64,000 nt of DNA from Opitutus terrae PB90-1 (GTDB taxonomy: Bacteria > Verrucomicrobiota > Verrucomicrobiia > Opitutales > Opitutaceae), in assembly GCF_000019965.1 (NCBI RefSeq), contig NC_010571.1:3109001-3173000 (forward strand), read 5' to 3'. The position numbers and the translations under genes are program-made. The notes under the pieces are model-generated. The model did not search any database. It saw nothing but the letters and a program-made list of their open reading frames with translations, and had not been told where the DNA came from. Positions 52,603 through 61,618 of this stretch are shown piece by piece. How positions within the stretch are numbered: the stretch's first letter is position 1; every line of letters starts with the position of its first letter.

Positions 52603-54045
52603 GTGCGTGAAATCGGGCTCATCGTCGTGCCGCTGGTGGCGGCGGTGATCGCGTTCGCCTGGCGCAGCGAGCGGGGACGGCCATGGCTGCTGCCGATCGG
52701 GGGCGCGGTGCACACGCTGCTCTCCTTCTGGCTCCTGGTGCGGCCGCCGACGGTCGCGGCCGGCGCGTGGTTCGGTTTCGATCCCGTCGCGCGTGCGGTG
52801 CTGCCGGCGGTATCGTTGTTGTTCCTGGTGTGCTCCGCGTACGGCGTCGCTTACCTGCGGCTGCGGCCGGAGCGGAAGAACCGGGTTTTCGTCGCGGCGA
52901 TGCTGGCCGTGCTGGGCTTGCTCAGCGCCGGTCATCAGGCGCGACATCTGGGCGCGCTCTGGATTGCGACGGAGGCGGTCACACTCGCGGCGGTGCCGTT
53001 GCTGCACTTCAACGGCACGGGCCGTGCGTTCGAGGCCACTTGGAAATACCTGCTCGTGGGCGGCACGGGCATCGCGCTCTCGCTGCTCGGCTCGTTCTGC
53101 CTCGGCTACGCATCGCTGCATGGCGGGGGTGAAGGGGACCTTACCTTCGCGGCATTGATCGCGCAGGGACCAGGATTGTCGCGCGCGTGGGTGATCGCGG
53201 CGTGGGTGCTGCTGCTCGCCGGCTACGGCACGAAGATGGGGCTCGCGCCGATGCACACCTGGAAACCGGACGCGTATGGCGAGGCGCCGGCGATTGTCGG
53301 AGCGATGCTCGCGGGTGGCGTGACGACAGTGGCGTTCACCGCGGTGTTGCGCGTGCGCGCTGTGATGGACGCGGCGGGGGTGGGTTTGGTCGCGGACCGG
53401 ACGCTGCTGGCGATCGGACTGTTTTCGATGATTATTGCGGCGCTGTTCCTGCTGGGCACACGCGATTTCAAACGGATGCTGGCTTACTCCAGCGTCGAGC
53501 ACATGGGGATTCTGAGCGTTGGCGCGGCGCTCGGCGGCGCGGGCGTGGCGGCGGCGCTGTTTCATGTGTGGAGCAACAGCCTCACCAAAGGCGCGCTGTT
53601 TCTCAGCGCCGGCAACATCCGCCGGGCGGCGGGCGGCCGGACGCAGGATGACGTTGCCGGGATGGCGCTGCTCACGCCGGTGTCGGCGCGAATTTTCGTG
53701 ATCGCGTTGCTCGCGATCACGGCGTGTCCGCCGTTCGGACCTTTTTTCAGCGAACTCCGGATCGTGCGCACGGCGTTCGCGACGGGGCACACGACGGGCG
53801 CGGCCATGTTTCTGGGCGGGTTGCTCTTCGCATTCCTGGGGCTGACGCGGCTGGTATTTGCGATCGTCGATGGGCGGCCGAAAACCGCTACGCAGCCCAT
53901 GACGCAGCGGTTTCGTGAAACGGCGAGTGTGATCGTGCCGCCGCTCATCCTGTTGGCGCTGTCGCTATGGGTGGGTGTGGCGACGCCGCAGGTGTTGCGC
54001 GAGGCGTGGACCACCGCGGCGCAAGCGATCTTCCCCACGCCATGA
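52603..54045 (+). CDS. hyfF: Hydrogenase-4 subunit F-like (NuoN/NuoM-like) antiporter subunit, copy 1
   Basis: This is an antiporter-like, proton-channel subunit of 480 residues with about 14 helices. The helix 5 Glu is in GALWIATEAVTLAAVPLLHF. The helix 7 Lys is in LLAGYGTKMGLAPMHTWKPD. FLLGTRDFKRMLAYSSVEHM, HVWSNSLTKGALFLSAGN and CPPFGPFFSELRI are HyfF-type motifs. The start is a GTG at 52603 with GGGGAGA seven bases upstream. Its stop overlaps the start of hyfB2 by four bases, so the two blocks are translationally linked. Confidence 0.9.
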   Translation: MREIGLIVVPLVAAVIAFAWRSERGRPWLLPIGGAVHTLLSFWLLVRPPTVAAGAWFGFDPVARAVLPAVSLLFLVCSAYGVAYLRLRPERKNRVFVAAMLAVLGLLSAGHQARHLGALWIATEAVTLAAVPLLHFNGTGRAFEATWKYLLVGGTGIALSLLGSFCLGYASLHGGGEGDLTFAALIAQGPGLSRAWVIAAWVLLLAGYGTKMGLAPMHTWKPDAYGEAPAIVGAMLAGGVTTVAFTAVLRVRAVMDAAGVGLVADRTLLAIGLFSMIIAALFLLGTRDFKRMLAYSSVEHMGILSVGAALGGAGVAAALFHVWSNSLTKGALFLSAGNIRRAAGGRTQDDVAGMALLTPVSARIFVIALLAITACPPFGPFFSELRIVRTAFATGHTTGAAMFLGGLLFAFLGLTRLVFAIVDGRPKTATQPMTQRFRETASVIVPPLILLALSLWVGVATPQVLREAWTTAAQAIFPTP

Positions 54046-56093
54046 AGCTGCCGCTGGAAAACCTGTTGCTGCTGGGCTCGCTCGCCGGCTACGCGGCGGG
54101 GGTGGTGCTGGCGTTGCTCTGCGTGCGGCGGGAACGGCTGGCGGCGCTGGTCGGTTTCGGTGCTCCGGCGCTCGCGGCGCTGGCCGGACTCGTGGCGGCG
54201 CTGCGATTGCTCTTGGGCGGGGTGGGCGCTCCGCTGCCGCGGTTCGAATTCATCCCGCCACTGTTTCCCTTTCTCACGCTGACGGTGCGGGTCGATGCGC
54301 TCGGCGCGTTTTTCCTCGTCGTCTCGTCGCTGGCGGGACTGGCGATTTCGATCTACTCGATCGGCGCGGCGAAAGGGCTGGCGGGTCGCGGCAACGTCGG
54401 CGTGCTCGCGGCACTGTTCAACGCGTTGTTGTTGGCGACCGCGCTGGTGTTCATGGCGGGTGACCTCTGGCTGTTTCTCGGGGCTTGGGAACTCATGGCC
54501 CTGACCGCCTACGGGCTGGTGAGCTTCGCGCATGAACAGCCAGAGACGCGCCGGGCCGGCGTGCTCTACTTCATCATGTCGCACCTCGATGCCGCGTGCG
54601 TCGTGCTCGGGCTGCTGCTGCTGTTTCAGGCCTCAGGCTCGACGAGCTTTGACAGCTTGCACGCGATCGGCGGGCACATGGCGCCGGGCAAGCGCGACGC
54701 GGCGTTCGTGTTGTTCCTGCTCGGCTTCGGCATCAAGGCCGGCATCGTGCCGCTGCACATCTGGCTGCCTGCGGCGCATCCGGTCGCGCCGAGCAACGTG
54801 TCCGCGTTCATGTCCGGGGTGCTGATCAAGTCCGGCATCTACGGATTGATCCGGGTCAGTTTCGATTTTCTCGGCACGCCGCCCGGCTGGTGGGGCATGA
54901 CGGTGCTCGTGATCGGAACCGTCAGCGCGGTGCTGGGCGTGCTCTACGCGCTGATGGAGCATGACCTGAAGCGGCTGCTCGCTTATCACAGCATCGAGAA
55001 CATCGGGATCATCCTGATGGGCGTGGGGACGTCGTTGCTGTTCCTGCACAGCGGCCACACGGCGCTCGCGACGCTGGCGCTGATCGCGGGGCTATACCAC
55101 ACGATCAACCACGCGACGTTCAAGGGACTCCTCTTCCTGGGCGCCGGCGCGGTGCTGCACGCGACGCACACCCACAACATGGAGGAGATGGGTGGGCTGG
55201 CGAAGCGGATGCCGCAGACGGCGTTCTGCTTCCTGATTGGCGCGGTTGCGATCTCCGCCCTGCCGCCGCTCAATGGATTCGTCAGCGAGTGGCTCACGTA
55301 TCAGTCGCTGCTGCAGGGCTTCGATGCCTCGCAAAGCCTGGAGCGGCTTGTGCTGCCGTTGAGCGGTGCGATGCTGGCGCTGACGGGAGCGCTCGCGGCG
55401 GCCTGCTTCGTCAAGGCTTACGGCGTCACGTTTCTCGCGCAGCCGCGCAGCGAGGCCGCGGCGCACGCGCAGGAAGCCGGCCCGATGCTGCGGTTCGGCA
55501 TGGCGGTGCTGGTCGTCGCATGTGTGCTGCTCGGACTTTTCCCGACGACGGTCATCCGGCTGCTCGACCCGGTGACGCAGCTGCTCACCGGCCAGCAACT
55601 CAGCGGGCAGCTCAGCCTCGCCAATGGGCTGGTGCTGACGTCGCTCACCGAAAAGACCGGCACGATCTCGACGCTCGGGCTGGTGCTGCTGGCGATCGGG
55701 CTGCTGCCGATTCCGTTTGTCCTCCGGTGGGTGTTGGCGCGGAACACCCGGACGCGGCGGGCGCCGACGTGGGATTGTGGGCTGCGCGGACTCACGCCGC
55801 AGATGGAATACACGGCGACCGGATTCTCGAAGCCGATCCGGATGATCTTCAAGGCGCTGTTCCTGCCGCGGCGCGACGTGCAGCGCGAATACGACTTTTC
55901 GCCGCATTTCGCCACGAAGCTCCAGTTCGAGAGTCACGTGGAAGAGGTTTTCGAATCGCACTTCTACCGGCCGGTGCGGCTGCAGATCCTCCGCGCGTCG
56001 CGCCGGATCCGGACCCTGCAGGCGGGCAGCATCCACGCCTACCTGCTCTACATGTTCGTCACCCTGGTGGCGCTGCTGCTGTTCGCCCGATGA
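54042..56093 (+). CDS. hyfB: Hydrogenase-4 subunit B-like antiporter subunit, copy 2
   Basis: This is the second NuoL-type subunit of the operon, with 683 residues. It has the same layout as copy 1: the Glu of helix 5 in LWLFLGAWELMALTAYGLVS, the Lys of helix 7 in FGIKAGIVPLHIWLPAAHPV and MEHDLKRLLAYHSIENIGII. NHATFKGLLFLGAGAVLHAT follows. The C-terminal TWDCGLRGLTPQMEYTATGF corresponds to the HyfB hallmark, and a longer charged tail precedes the last helix. ATG 54042 overlaps the hyfF1 stop. Divergence from copy 1 is large, so the duplication is old. Confidence 0.92.
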   Translation: MKLPLENLLLLGSLAGYAAGVVLALLCVRRERLAALVGFGAPALAALAGLVAALRLLLGGVGAPLPRFEFIPPLFPFLTLTVRVDALGAFFLVVSSLAGLAISIYSIGAAKGLAGRGNVGVLAALFNALLLATALVFMAGDLWLFLGAWELMALTAYGLVSFAHEQPETRRAGVLYFIMSHLDAACVVLGLLLLFQASGSTSFDSLHAIGGHMAPGKRDAAFVLFLLGFGIKAGIVPLHIWLPAAHPVAPSNVSAFMSGVLIKSGIYGLIRVSFDFLGTPPGWWGMTVLVIGTVSAVLGVLYALMEHDLKRLLAYHSIENIGIILMGVGTSLLFLHSGHTALATLALIAGLYHTINHATFKGLLFLGAGAVLHATHTHNMEEMGGLAKRMPQTAFCFLIGAVAISALPPLNGFVSEWLTYQSLLQGFDASQSLERLVLPLSGAMLALTGALAAACFVKAYGVTFLAQPRSEAAAHAQEAGPMLRFGMAVLVVACVLLGLFPTTVIRLLDPVTQLLTGQQLSGQLSLANGLVLTSLTEKTGTISTLGLVLLAIGLLPIPFVLRWVLARNTRTRRAPTWDCGLRGLTPQMEYTATGFSKPIRMIFKALFLPRRDVQREYDFSPHFATKLQFESHVEEVFESHFYRPVRLQILRASRRIRTLQAGSIHAYLLYMFVTLVALLLFAR

Positions 56094-57034
56094 AACTGGA
56101 ACTCATCGGTCTCGTCGGGCAAACGGCGCTGTTACTCGGGCTGGCGCCGCTGGTCAGCGGGGTGATCAAGAACTGGAAGGCGAAGCTCCAGAACCGCCGT
56201 GGGCCGCGCGTGTGGCAGCCGTATCTGGACCTGTTGAAATTCCTGCGGAAGGACATGGTCGTGTCGGAACACGTCTCGTGGATTTTCGGGGTGACGCCGG
56301 TGGTGCTGCTCCTCACGGCGCTCGCGGCTGGGCTGCTGGTGCCGATGATCACGGTGCAGGCGCCGATGGACCTGTTCGGGGATGCGCTGGCGTTGGTTGG
56401 GTTGCTGGCGCTGGGTCGGTTCTGCCTCGCGCTGAGCGGGCTCGATCCGGCCAGCACGTTCGGGGGAATGGGCAGCAGTCGCGAGATGACGATTTCCGCG
56501 GTCGCCGAGCCGGCGATGATGCTGGCGATCTTCGCCGTGGCGCTCACGGCGGGTTCGACGAATCTCAGTCACATCGTGCAGGCGAGCGAGGGGTTCGGCT
56601 GGAACTTCCTCGATCCGGCCCACGCGCTGGCCTTCGCGGCCATGTTCGTGGTGTTGCTGGCCGAGACCGGACGGATTCCGGTGGATAACCCGGCGACGCA
56701 CCTCGAACTGACGATGATCCACGAGGCGATGTTGCTCGAATATTCCGGCCGGCATCTGGCGCTGATCGAGTGGGCCGTGTCGGTCAAGCAACTGGTGTTG
56801 ATGGCGCTGCTGGCGAACATCTTTTTCCCGCTTGGATTGGCCGGGGAGGCGACCCCGGCGGCGCTGGCCCTCGGGCTGGGGTTCTTCGCGGTGAAGCTGC
56901 TCCTGCTGGCCGGTGCGATCGTGCTGGTCGAGTTCACCAACGCGAAGCTGAGGCTGTTCCGCGTGCCGGACCTGCTGAGCACCGCGTTCATCCTCGCGAC
57001 GCTCGCGCTCGTCTCGAGTTTTCTCTTCCGATGA
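56090..57034 (+). CDS. hyfC: Hydrogenase-4 subunit C-like (NuoH-like) membrane subunit, copy 2
   Basis: The 314-residue NuoH-type protein has GVIKNWKAKLQNRRGPRVWQ and PYLDLLKFLRKDMVVSEHVS in its first loop, then FGGMGSSREMTISAVAEPAM and the acidic loop FVVLLAETGRIPVDNPATHL with ELTMIHEAMLLEYSGRHLAL. Eight helices are predicted by eye. It matches HycD/HyfC more closely than copy 1 and lacks the extra tail. ATG 56090 overlaps the hyfB2 stop. Confidence 0.93.
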   Translation: MKLELIGLVGQTALLLGLAPLVSGVIKNWKAKLQNRRGPRVWQPYLDLLKFLRKDMVVSEHVSWIFGVTPVVLLLTALAAGLLVPMITVQAPMDLFGDALALVGLLALGRFCLALSGLDPASTFGGMGSSREMTISAVAEPAMMLAIFAVALTAGSTNLSHIVQASEGFGWNFLDPAHALAFAAMFVVLLAETGRIPVDNPATHLELTMIHEAMLLEYSGRHLALIEWAVSVKQLVLMALLANIFFPLGLAGEATPAALALGLGFFAVKLLLLAGAIVLVEFTNAKLRLFRVPDLLSTAFILATLALVSSFLFR

Positions 57035-57699
57035 ACCCGCCCGTCGCCGACACCAGTTCCCAACTCATCACGCTCTTTGCCTCCGTGATGCTGGTGCTGC
57101 AGCTGCTCATTGTGGTGCAGCGGATGCTGATCACGAACATCCGGCTGTTCGCGATGCAGTCGCTGCTGCTGGCCGCCATCGCGGCGGTGGTGGGCTACAC
57201 CTATGGCGCCTGGCACGTGTATGTCGTGGCGGTGCTGACGCTCCTGGGCAAGGTGCTGTTTCTGCCCTGGTGGCTGCACCGGCTCGTGCGTCAGATGAAG
57301 GTGGAGCAGGAAGTGCAGCCGTTTGTGAACATGCCGGCCTCGATGCTGATCTGTGGGGCGCTCACGGTGTTGGCCTGCGTGGTCGCGCGGCCGTTCACCT
57401 CACTCGAGCGCCTCGGCAGCAACACCCTGGCGGTCGCGCTCGCGCTGCTCCTGACTGGTTTTTTCCTGATGATCAACCGGCGGAAGGCGATCACCCAGGT
57501 GCTGGCGCTGCTCACGATGGAAAACGGCATGATGCTCGCGGCGATCGCGCTGACGACCTACGGCATGCCGTTCGTGGTCGAGATCGGCATTTTCTTCGAC
57601 GTCGTCGTCGCAGTGATGGTGCTGGGCATCCTCGTGTTCAGGATACGAGAATCGTTCGCCTCGATGGATGTGAGCAAGCTGAACAAACTGAAGTGGTGA
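57031..57699 (+). CDS. hyfE: Hydrogenase-4 subunit E-like membrane subunit, copy 2
   Basis: The 222-residue membrane protein has about seven helices. LITLFASVMLVLQLLIVVQR starts the membrane part, and VVAVLTLLGKVLFLPWWLHR and RRKAITQVLALLTMENGMML follow. The last holds the NuoK-like Glu. The C-terminal FDVVVAVMVLGILVFRIRES matches the end of copy 1. ATG 57031 overlaps the hyfC2 stop. Block order is the same as in block 1. Confidence 0.9.
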   Translation: MNPPVADTSSQLITLFASVMLVLQLLIVVQRMLITNIRLFAMQSLLLAAIAAVVGYTYGAWHVYVVAVLTLLGKVLFLPWWLHRLVRQMKVEQEVQPFVNMPASMLICGALTVLACVVARPFTSLERLGSNTLAVALALLLTGFFLMINRRKAITQVLALLTMENGMMLAAIALTTYGMPFVVEIGIFFDVVVAVMVLGILVFRIRESFASMDVSKLNKLKW

Positions 57700-57703
57700 A
57701 CTC

Positions 57704-59185
57704 ATGCTGTTGACCGCGCTCATCTGCATTCCCTTCCTGATCGGGCTCGCTGGCCTGGTCGCGCGGCCGCGCGCCGTGCTGGAGGCGGGGAACGTGGCGG
57801 GGTTTGTGGCGGTGCTGGCGGGTGGGATCGAGCTGCTGCGGCGCGTGCTCGTCGCGCCGGGTGGCGCGGTGACGGAGTGGGGCGGTTTTCTGCGCGCGGA
57901 CGCGTTGAGCGTGTGGATGGTGCTGCTCATCGCCATCGTCTCGCTTGCCACGTCGGTCTACGCGGTCGGCTACTTCCGCCGCGATCTCGCGGAGGGCGCA
58001 GTGAACGAGCATCGCTTCCGTGAATTCTACGTGCTCACGCCGCTGTTTGCGACCGGCATGCTGGTGGTGGTGCTCGCCAACAATCTCGGCGTGATGTGGG
58101 TCGCGGTCGAGGGCACGGCGCTCGCCTCGGTGCTGCTGGTGGCGCTCTACAACCGGAAGACCTCGCTCGAGGCGGCGTGGAAATACGTGATGCTCGGCGG
58201 CGTGGGGTTGGTGCTGGCGCTGTTCGGGACGATTTTCACCTACGCGGCGGCGATCGACAAGACGGGCGGCGCGGTGATGCCGAGCTTCAACTGGTCGAGC
58301 CTGCTCGCCATCGCACCGCAGCTCGATCCGAGCCTCGTGACGCTGGCGTTCATTTTTGTGCTGGTCGGTTACGGCACCAAGGCGGGACTCGCGCCGATGC
58401 ACCCGTGGCTGCCGGATGCGCACAGCGAGGCGCCGTCGCCCACCAGCGCGATGCTTTCGGGGGTGTCACTCAAGATCGCCGTCTACGCGTTGCTCCGGTT
58501 CCACATTCTGACGACGGCCTGCCTGGGGACCCAATTCAGCGGCCGGATGCTGCTCGGGTTTGGACTCGGCTCCATGCTGCTGGCGGGTCCGTTCATTCTG
58601 GTGCAGAAAAACCTGAAGCGGATGCTGGCCTACTCGAGCCTGGAGCATGTTGGACTGATCTGCGTGGCGATCGGGCTGAACGCCCCGCTCGCCGTTTTTG
58701 GCGCGTTGCTGCACATGGGCTATCACGCGCTGACGAAGCCGGTGCTGTTCTTTGCAGCGGGCAACATCCATCAGCATTGTCACACGCTTGACTTTCGCCG
58801 GCTCGGCGGCGGGTTGGGACGCAACATGCCGGTGACGGCGGTGGTGCTCGGCGTCGGGGCGGTGGCCGTGTGCGGACTGCCGCCGTTCGGACTGTTCGTG
58901 AGCGAGCTGACCATCATCGCCGGCGGGTTTGGGGCGCAGCAGCTTTGGGTTAGCGTGATCGTCGTCGTGTCGCTCACCGTGGTGTTTTGTGGCGTGCTCA
59001 GCAGACTCTCCCGACTCTTGCTCGGTCCCGCCGTCGCCGGACGTCCGACTGAACCGGTCTCGCCCGGACGACTCGCGGTCATCGGCCTCCCGCTCGTCGC
59101 GCTGCTGGTGTTCACCGTCTGGCTGCCGGAGCCGGTGTTCGAAGTGATGAACCGGGCGGCGGCGATCATAGGGGGGGCGCCATGA
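57704..59185 (+). CDS. hyfF: Hydrogenase-4 subunit F-like (NuoN/NuoM-like) antiporter subunit, copy 2
   Basis: The 493-residue antiporter-like subunit has the helix 5 Glu in LGVMWVAVEGTALASVLLVA and the helix 7 Lys in LVGYGTKAGLAPMHPWLPDA, followed by HSEAPSPTSAMLSGVSLKIA. QKNLKRMLAYSSLEHVGLIC and HALTKPVLFFAAGNIHQH are in the second half. It has the conserved CGLPPFGLFVSELTIIAGGF. Compared with copy 1 it is closer to classical HyfF. It starts four bases after hyfE2, and its stop overlaps the start of large subunit A. Confidence 0.93.
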   Translation: MLLTALICIPFLIGLAGLVARPRAVLEAGNVAGFVAVLAGGIELLRRVLVAPGGAVTEWGGFLRADALSVWMVLLIAIVSLATSVYAVGYFRRDLAEGAVNEHRFREFYVLTPLFATGMLVVVLANNLGVMWVAVEGTALASVLLVALYNRKTSLEAAWKYVMLGGVGLVLALFGTIFTYAAAIDKTGGAVMPSFNWSSLLAIAPQLDPSLVTLAFIFVLVGYGTKAGLAPMHPWLPDAHSEAPSPTSAMLSGVSLKIAVYALLRFHILTTACLGTQFSGRMLLGFGLGSMLLAGPFILVQKNLKRMLAYSSLEHVGLICVAIGLNAPLAVFGALLHMGYHALTKPVLFFAAGNIHQHCHTLDFRRLGGGLGRNMPVTAVVLGVGAVAVCGLPPFGLFVSELTIIAGGFGAQQLWVSVIVVVSLTVVFCGVLSRLSRLLLGPAVAGRPTEPVSPGRLAVIGLPLVALLVFTVWLPEPVFEVMNRAAAIIGGAP

Positions 59186-60777
59186 ATCTGATCCCGTCAC
59201 TCCTCCCGGTGTTCGACGAGCTGCAGCAGCGGTTCGAAGGACAGCTCCAGCGCGTCGACGCGTCCCAGCCGGATGAACTCCACCTGCACGCGCCGCTCGA
59301 GCTGGCGAGCGCGCTATGCTCGACGCTTTACCGCAAGTCTGGCGGCCGGCTGGTGAGCGTGTTCGCCGAGGATGGGCGCGCCGGCGGCGCCGGGTTTTAT
59401 GTCTATTACCTTTATGCGGTCGATGCCGCGCACGGTTTCGTCCTGGTGCGGGTGGTCGTGCCGGCGGAGCGGCCGGAGTTGATCTCACTGACCAATGCGG
59501 TGCACGCGGTCAACTGGCAGGAGCGCGAAATCCAGGATCTGTTCGGCCTCAAGCTGGTGGGGCATCCCAATCCCCGGCGCTGCGTGCTGCACGACGACTG
59601 GCCCGAGGTGTTTCCGCTGCGGAAGGATTTCGATCTGCAGACGCAGTTGCCGCCGTTCAGCGGCGAGCGGCACAAATTCCGCGAGGTGGCGGGCGAGGGC
59701 GTGTTCCAGGTGCCCGTGGGGCCAGTGCATGCCGGCGTCATCGAGCCGGGGCATTTCCTCTTCAGCGTCGCGGGCGAGCCCGTGCTTTATCTCCAGCTCC
59801 GGATGTTTTATGTGCACAAAGGCACGGAGAAACTTTTCGAAAGCCTGCCGATCACGCACGGCGTGCGACTGGCGGAAAGCATTTCCGGCGATTCCGCGTT
59901 CGCCCATGCCACGGCCTTCTGTCATGCGATCGAACGCGCCGCCGGTGTCGCAGCGCCCCCGCGCGGACGCGCGCTCCGCACGCTCTGCCTCGAACTGGAG
60001 CGGATCTCCAATCACGTGGCCGACATCGGCGCGATCTGCACCGACGTTGCGTTCGTGACGGCACAGATGCACGCCCTGCGGCTCAAGGAGCAGGTGCTGC
60101 GGTGGAACGAACAACTGACCGGCAACCGGCTGCTGCGGGGGATGGCGTGCCTTGGCGGAGTGCGATTCGATTTCGACTCCGCGCAGCTCGACGCGCTGGC
60201 CGCGTTCGTCGACACGCTGGAGCAGCAGTTCAAGGATCTGGTCGAATTGATACGGTCACATTCGGGCACGCGCGACCGGCTGGAAACGACGGGCGTGCTG
60301 GCGCCGGCGGTCGCGCGCGATCTCGGAATCGTGGGCATCGCGGGTCGGGCGTCGGGAATCGACCACGATCTGCGGCGCGATTGCCCGACGGATTTCTACG
60401 ACCAGGTGCAGTTCACGGTGCCCGTGTTCACTGAAGGCGACGTGCAGCGGCGGATGGTGGTGCGGCGCGAAGAGCTGTTTCAGTCGCTCGGGATCATCCG
60501 GCAGGTGCTGGCGAAGATGCCGGGCGGAGCGATCGCGACTCCGGTGGGCGACGTGCCCGCGGATCGGATCGCGCTCGGTTACGTGGAAGGCTGGCGCGGC
60601 GAGATTTTCCACTGGGTGCACACGGCGCCGGGCAACCGGCTCGCGCGCTGCAAGATCAAGGATCCCTCGCTGCAGAACTGGCCGGCGTTGAGCGAGGCGA
60701 TTTTGGGCAACATCATCCCGGATTTTCCGGTGGTGAACAAGAGCTTCAACTTGTCCTATTCCGGGACGGATCGCTGA
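59182..60777 (+). CDS. NuoCD-like large subunit A, NiFe ligands lost
   Basis: The 531-residue protein joins a NuoC-like domain (residues 1-165, with EREIQDLFGLKLVGHPNPRR) and a NuoD/HycE-like domain, with GPVHAGVIEPGHFLFSVAGE and TLCLELERISNHVADIGAIC. In active group 4 hydrogenases the NiFe centre is held by two CxxC pairs. Here the first pair is replaced by Ser 235 and Ser 238 (ESISGDSAFAH) and the second by Ser 525 and Gly 528 (NLSYSGTDR). The protein ends at that motif, so there is no C-terminal peptide for maturation. It is therefore a hydrogenase-like core of the Ehr type without a NiFe site. Confidence 0.9.
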   Translation: MNLIPSLLPVFDELQQRFEGQLQRVDASQPDELHLHAPLELASALCSTLYRKSGGRLVSVFAEDGRAGGAGFYVYYLYAVDAAHGFVLVRVVVPAERPELISLTNAVHAVNWQEREIQDLFGLKLVGHPNPRRCVLHDDWPEVFPLRKDFDLQTQLPPFSGERHKFREVAGEGVFQVPVGPVHAGVIEPGHFLFSVAGEPVLYLQLRMFYVHKGTEKLFESLPITHGVRLAESISGDSAFAHATAFCHAIERAAGVAAPPRGRALRTLCLELERISNHVADIGAICTDVAFVTAQMHALRLKEQVLRWNEQLTGNRLLRGMACLGGVRFDFDSAQLDALAAFVDTLEQQFKDLVELIRSHSGTRDRLETTGVLAPAVARDLGIVGIAGRASGIDHDLRRDCPTDFYDQVQFTVPVFTEGDVQRRMVVRREELFQSLGIIRQVLAKMPGGAIATPVGDVPADRIALGYVEGWRGEIFHWVHTAPGNRLARCKIKDPSLQNWPALSEAILGNIIPDFPVVNKSFNLSYSGTDR

Positions 60778-60778
60778 C

Positions 60779-61618
60779 ATGTTCGAAACCCTGCGCCAAA
60801 GCCTCAACGTCGGAGTCGCGACGACCGCTTATCCGGCCACGCCGCCGGAGGTTTCGACCCGTGCGCGCGGCCGGCCGGAGATCGACTGGCCGGCGTGGCA
60901 GGACGCCCGGCCGGCCGCGGCGATCTGTCCGACCGGCGCGATCAACTGCCGCGACGAAGCGGGAGTGCGGACGGCGGAGCTCGACCTCGGGAAATGCATT
61001 TTTTGCGGGCTGTGCGCAGACGTGGACCGTGCGATCCGGATGACGAATCAGTGCGAGCTGGCCGTCCGGACGCGGGAGCGGCTGCGCTCGACTGCGCGCT
61101 ACGAGCTGAGGCCCGACGGCACGCAGGCGCGGATGATCGAAGCGCCGCAAATCTCTGAGACAGGAGAGAAAACGGAGGCGTTGGGCCGGGAACTGCAGAA
61201 CCGGATTCATTCGTTGTTGGGCCGTTCGCTGCACATTCGGGAAGTTGATGCCGGTTCGTGCAACGGCTGCGAAGTCGAGATCAACGCCCTGAGCGGTCCG
61301 ATCTACGACTTGGAGCGGTTTGGCATTCATCTCGTGGCCTCGCCCCGGCATGCCGATATGCTGCTCGTGACGGGCCCGGTCACGCGCAACATGGAACTCG
61401 CCCTGCGCAAGACCTACGATGCGACACCCGAACCGCGGCTCGTCGTCGCGGTGGGCGCCTGTGGTTGCAGTGGCGGGATGTTCGGCCGAAACTACGCCAC
61501 TTGCGGCAGCGTCGACTCGGTGCTGCCGGTGGACGTCTACATTCCCGGTTGTCCGCCCAATCCATTTGCACTGCTGCACGGAATTTTGCTGGCGGTGGGC
61601 CGGCTGGAAAAACGATGA
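60779..61618 (+). CDS. Ferredoxin and NuoB-like fusion, small subunit A
   Basis: The 279-residue protein joins an N-terminal ferredoxin-like part and a NuoB/HycG-like part. In the ferredoxin part only Cys 50 (ICPTGA), Cys 73, Cys 76 and Cys 79 (GKCIFCGLCADVD) remain. These four are exactly the ligands of one of the two clusters in a 2[4Fe-4S] ferredoxin, so one cluster is kept and the other lost. The NuoB part keeps its ligands: Cys 161 and Cys 164 (GSCNGCEVEI), Cys 228 (VGACGCSGG) and Cys 258 (PGCPPNP). It would pass electrons to large subunit A. It lies one base past that gene's stop codon. Confidence 0.92.
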   Translation: MFETLRQSLNVGVATTAYPATPPEVSTRARGRPEIDWPAWQDARPAAAICPTGAINCRDEAGVRTAELDLGKCIFCGLCADVDRAIRMTNQCELAVRTRERLRSTARYELRPDGTQARMIEAPQISETGEKTEALGRELQNRIHSLLGRSLHIREVDAGSCNGCEVEINALSGPIYDLERFGIHLVASPRHADMLLVTGPVTRNMELALRKTYDATPEPRLVVAVGACGCSGGMFGRNYATCGSVDSVLPVDVYIPGCPPNPFALLHGILLAVGRLEKR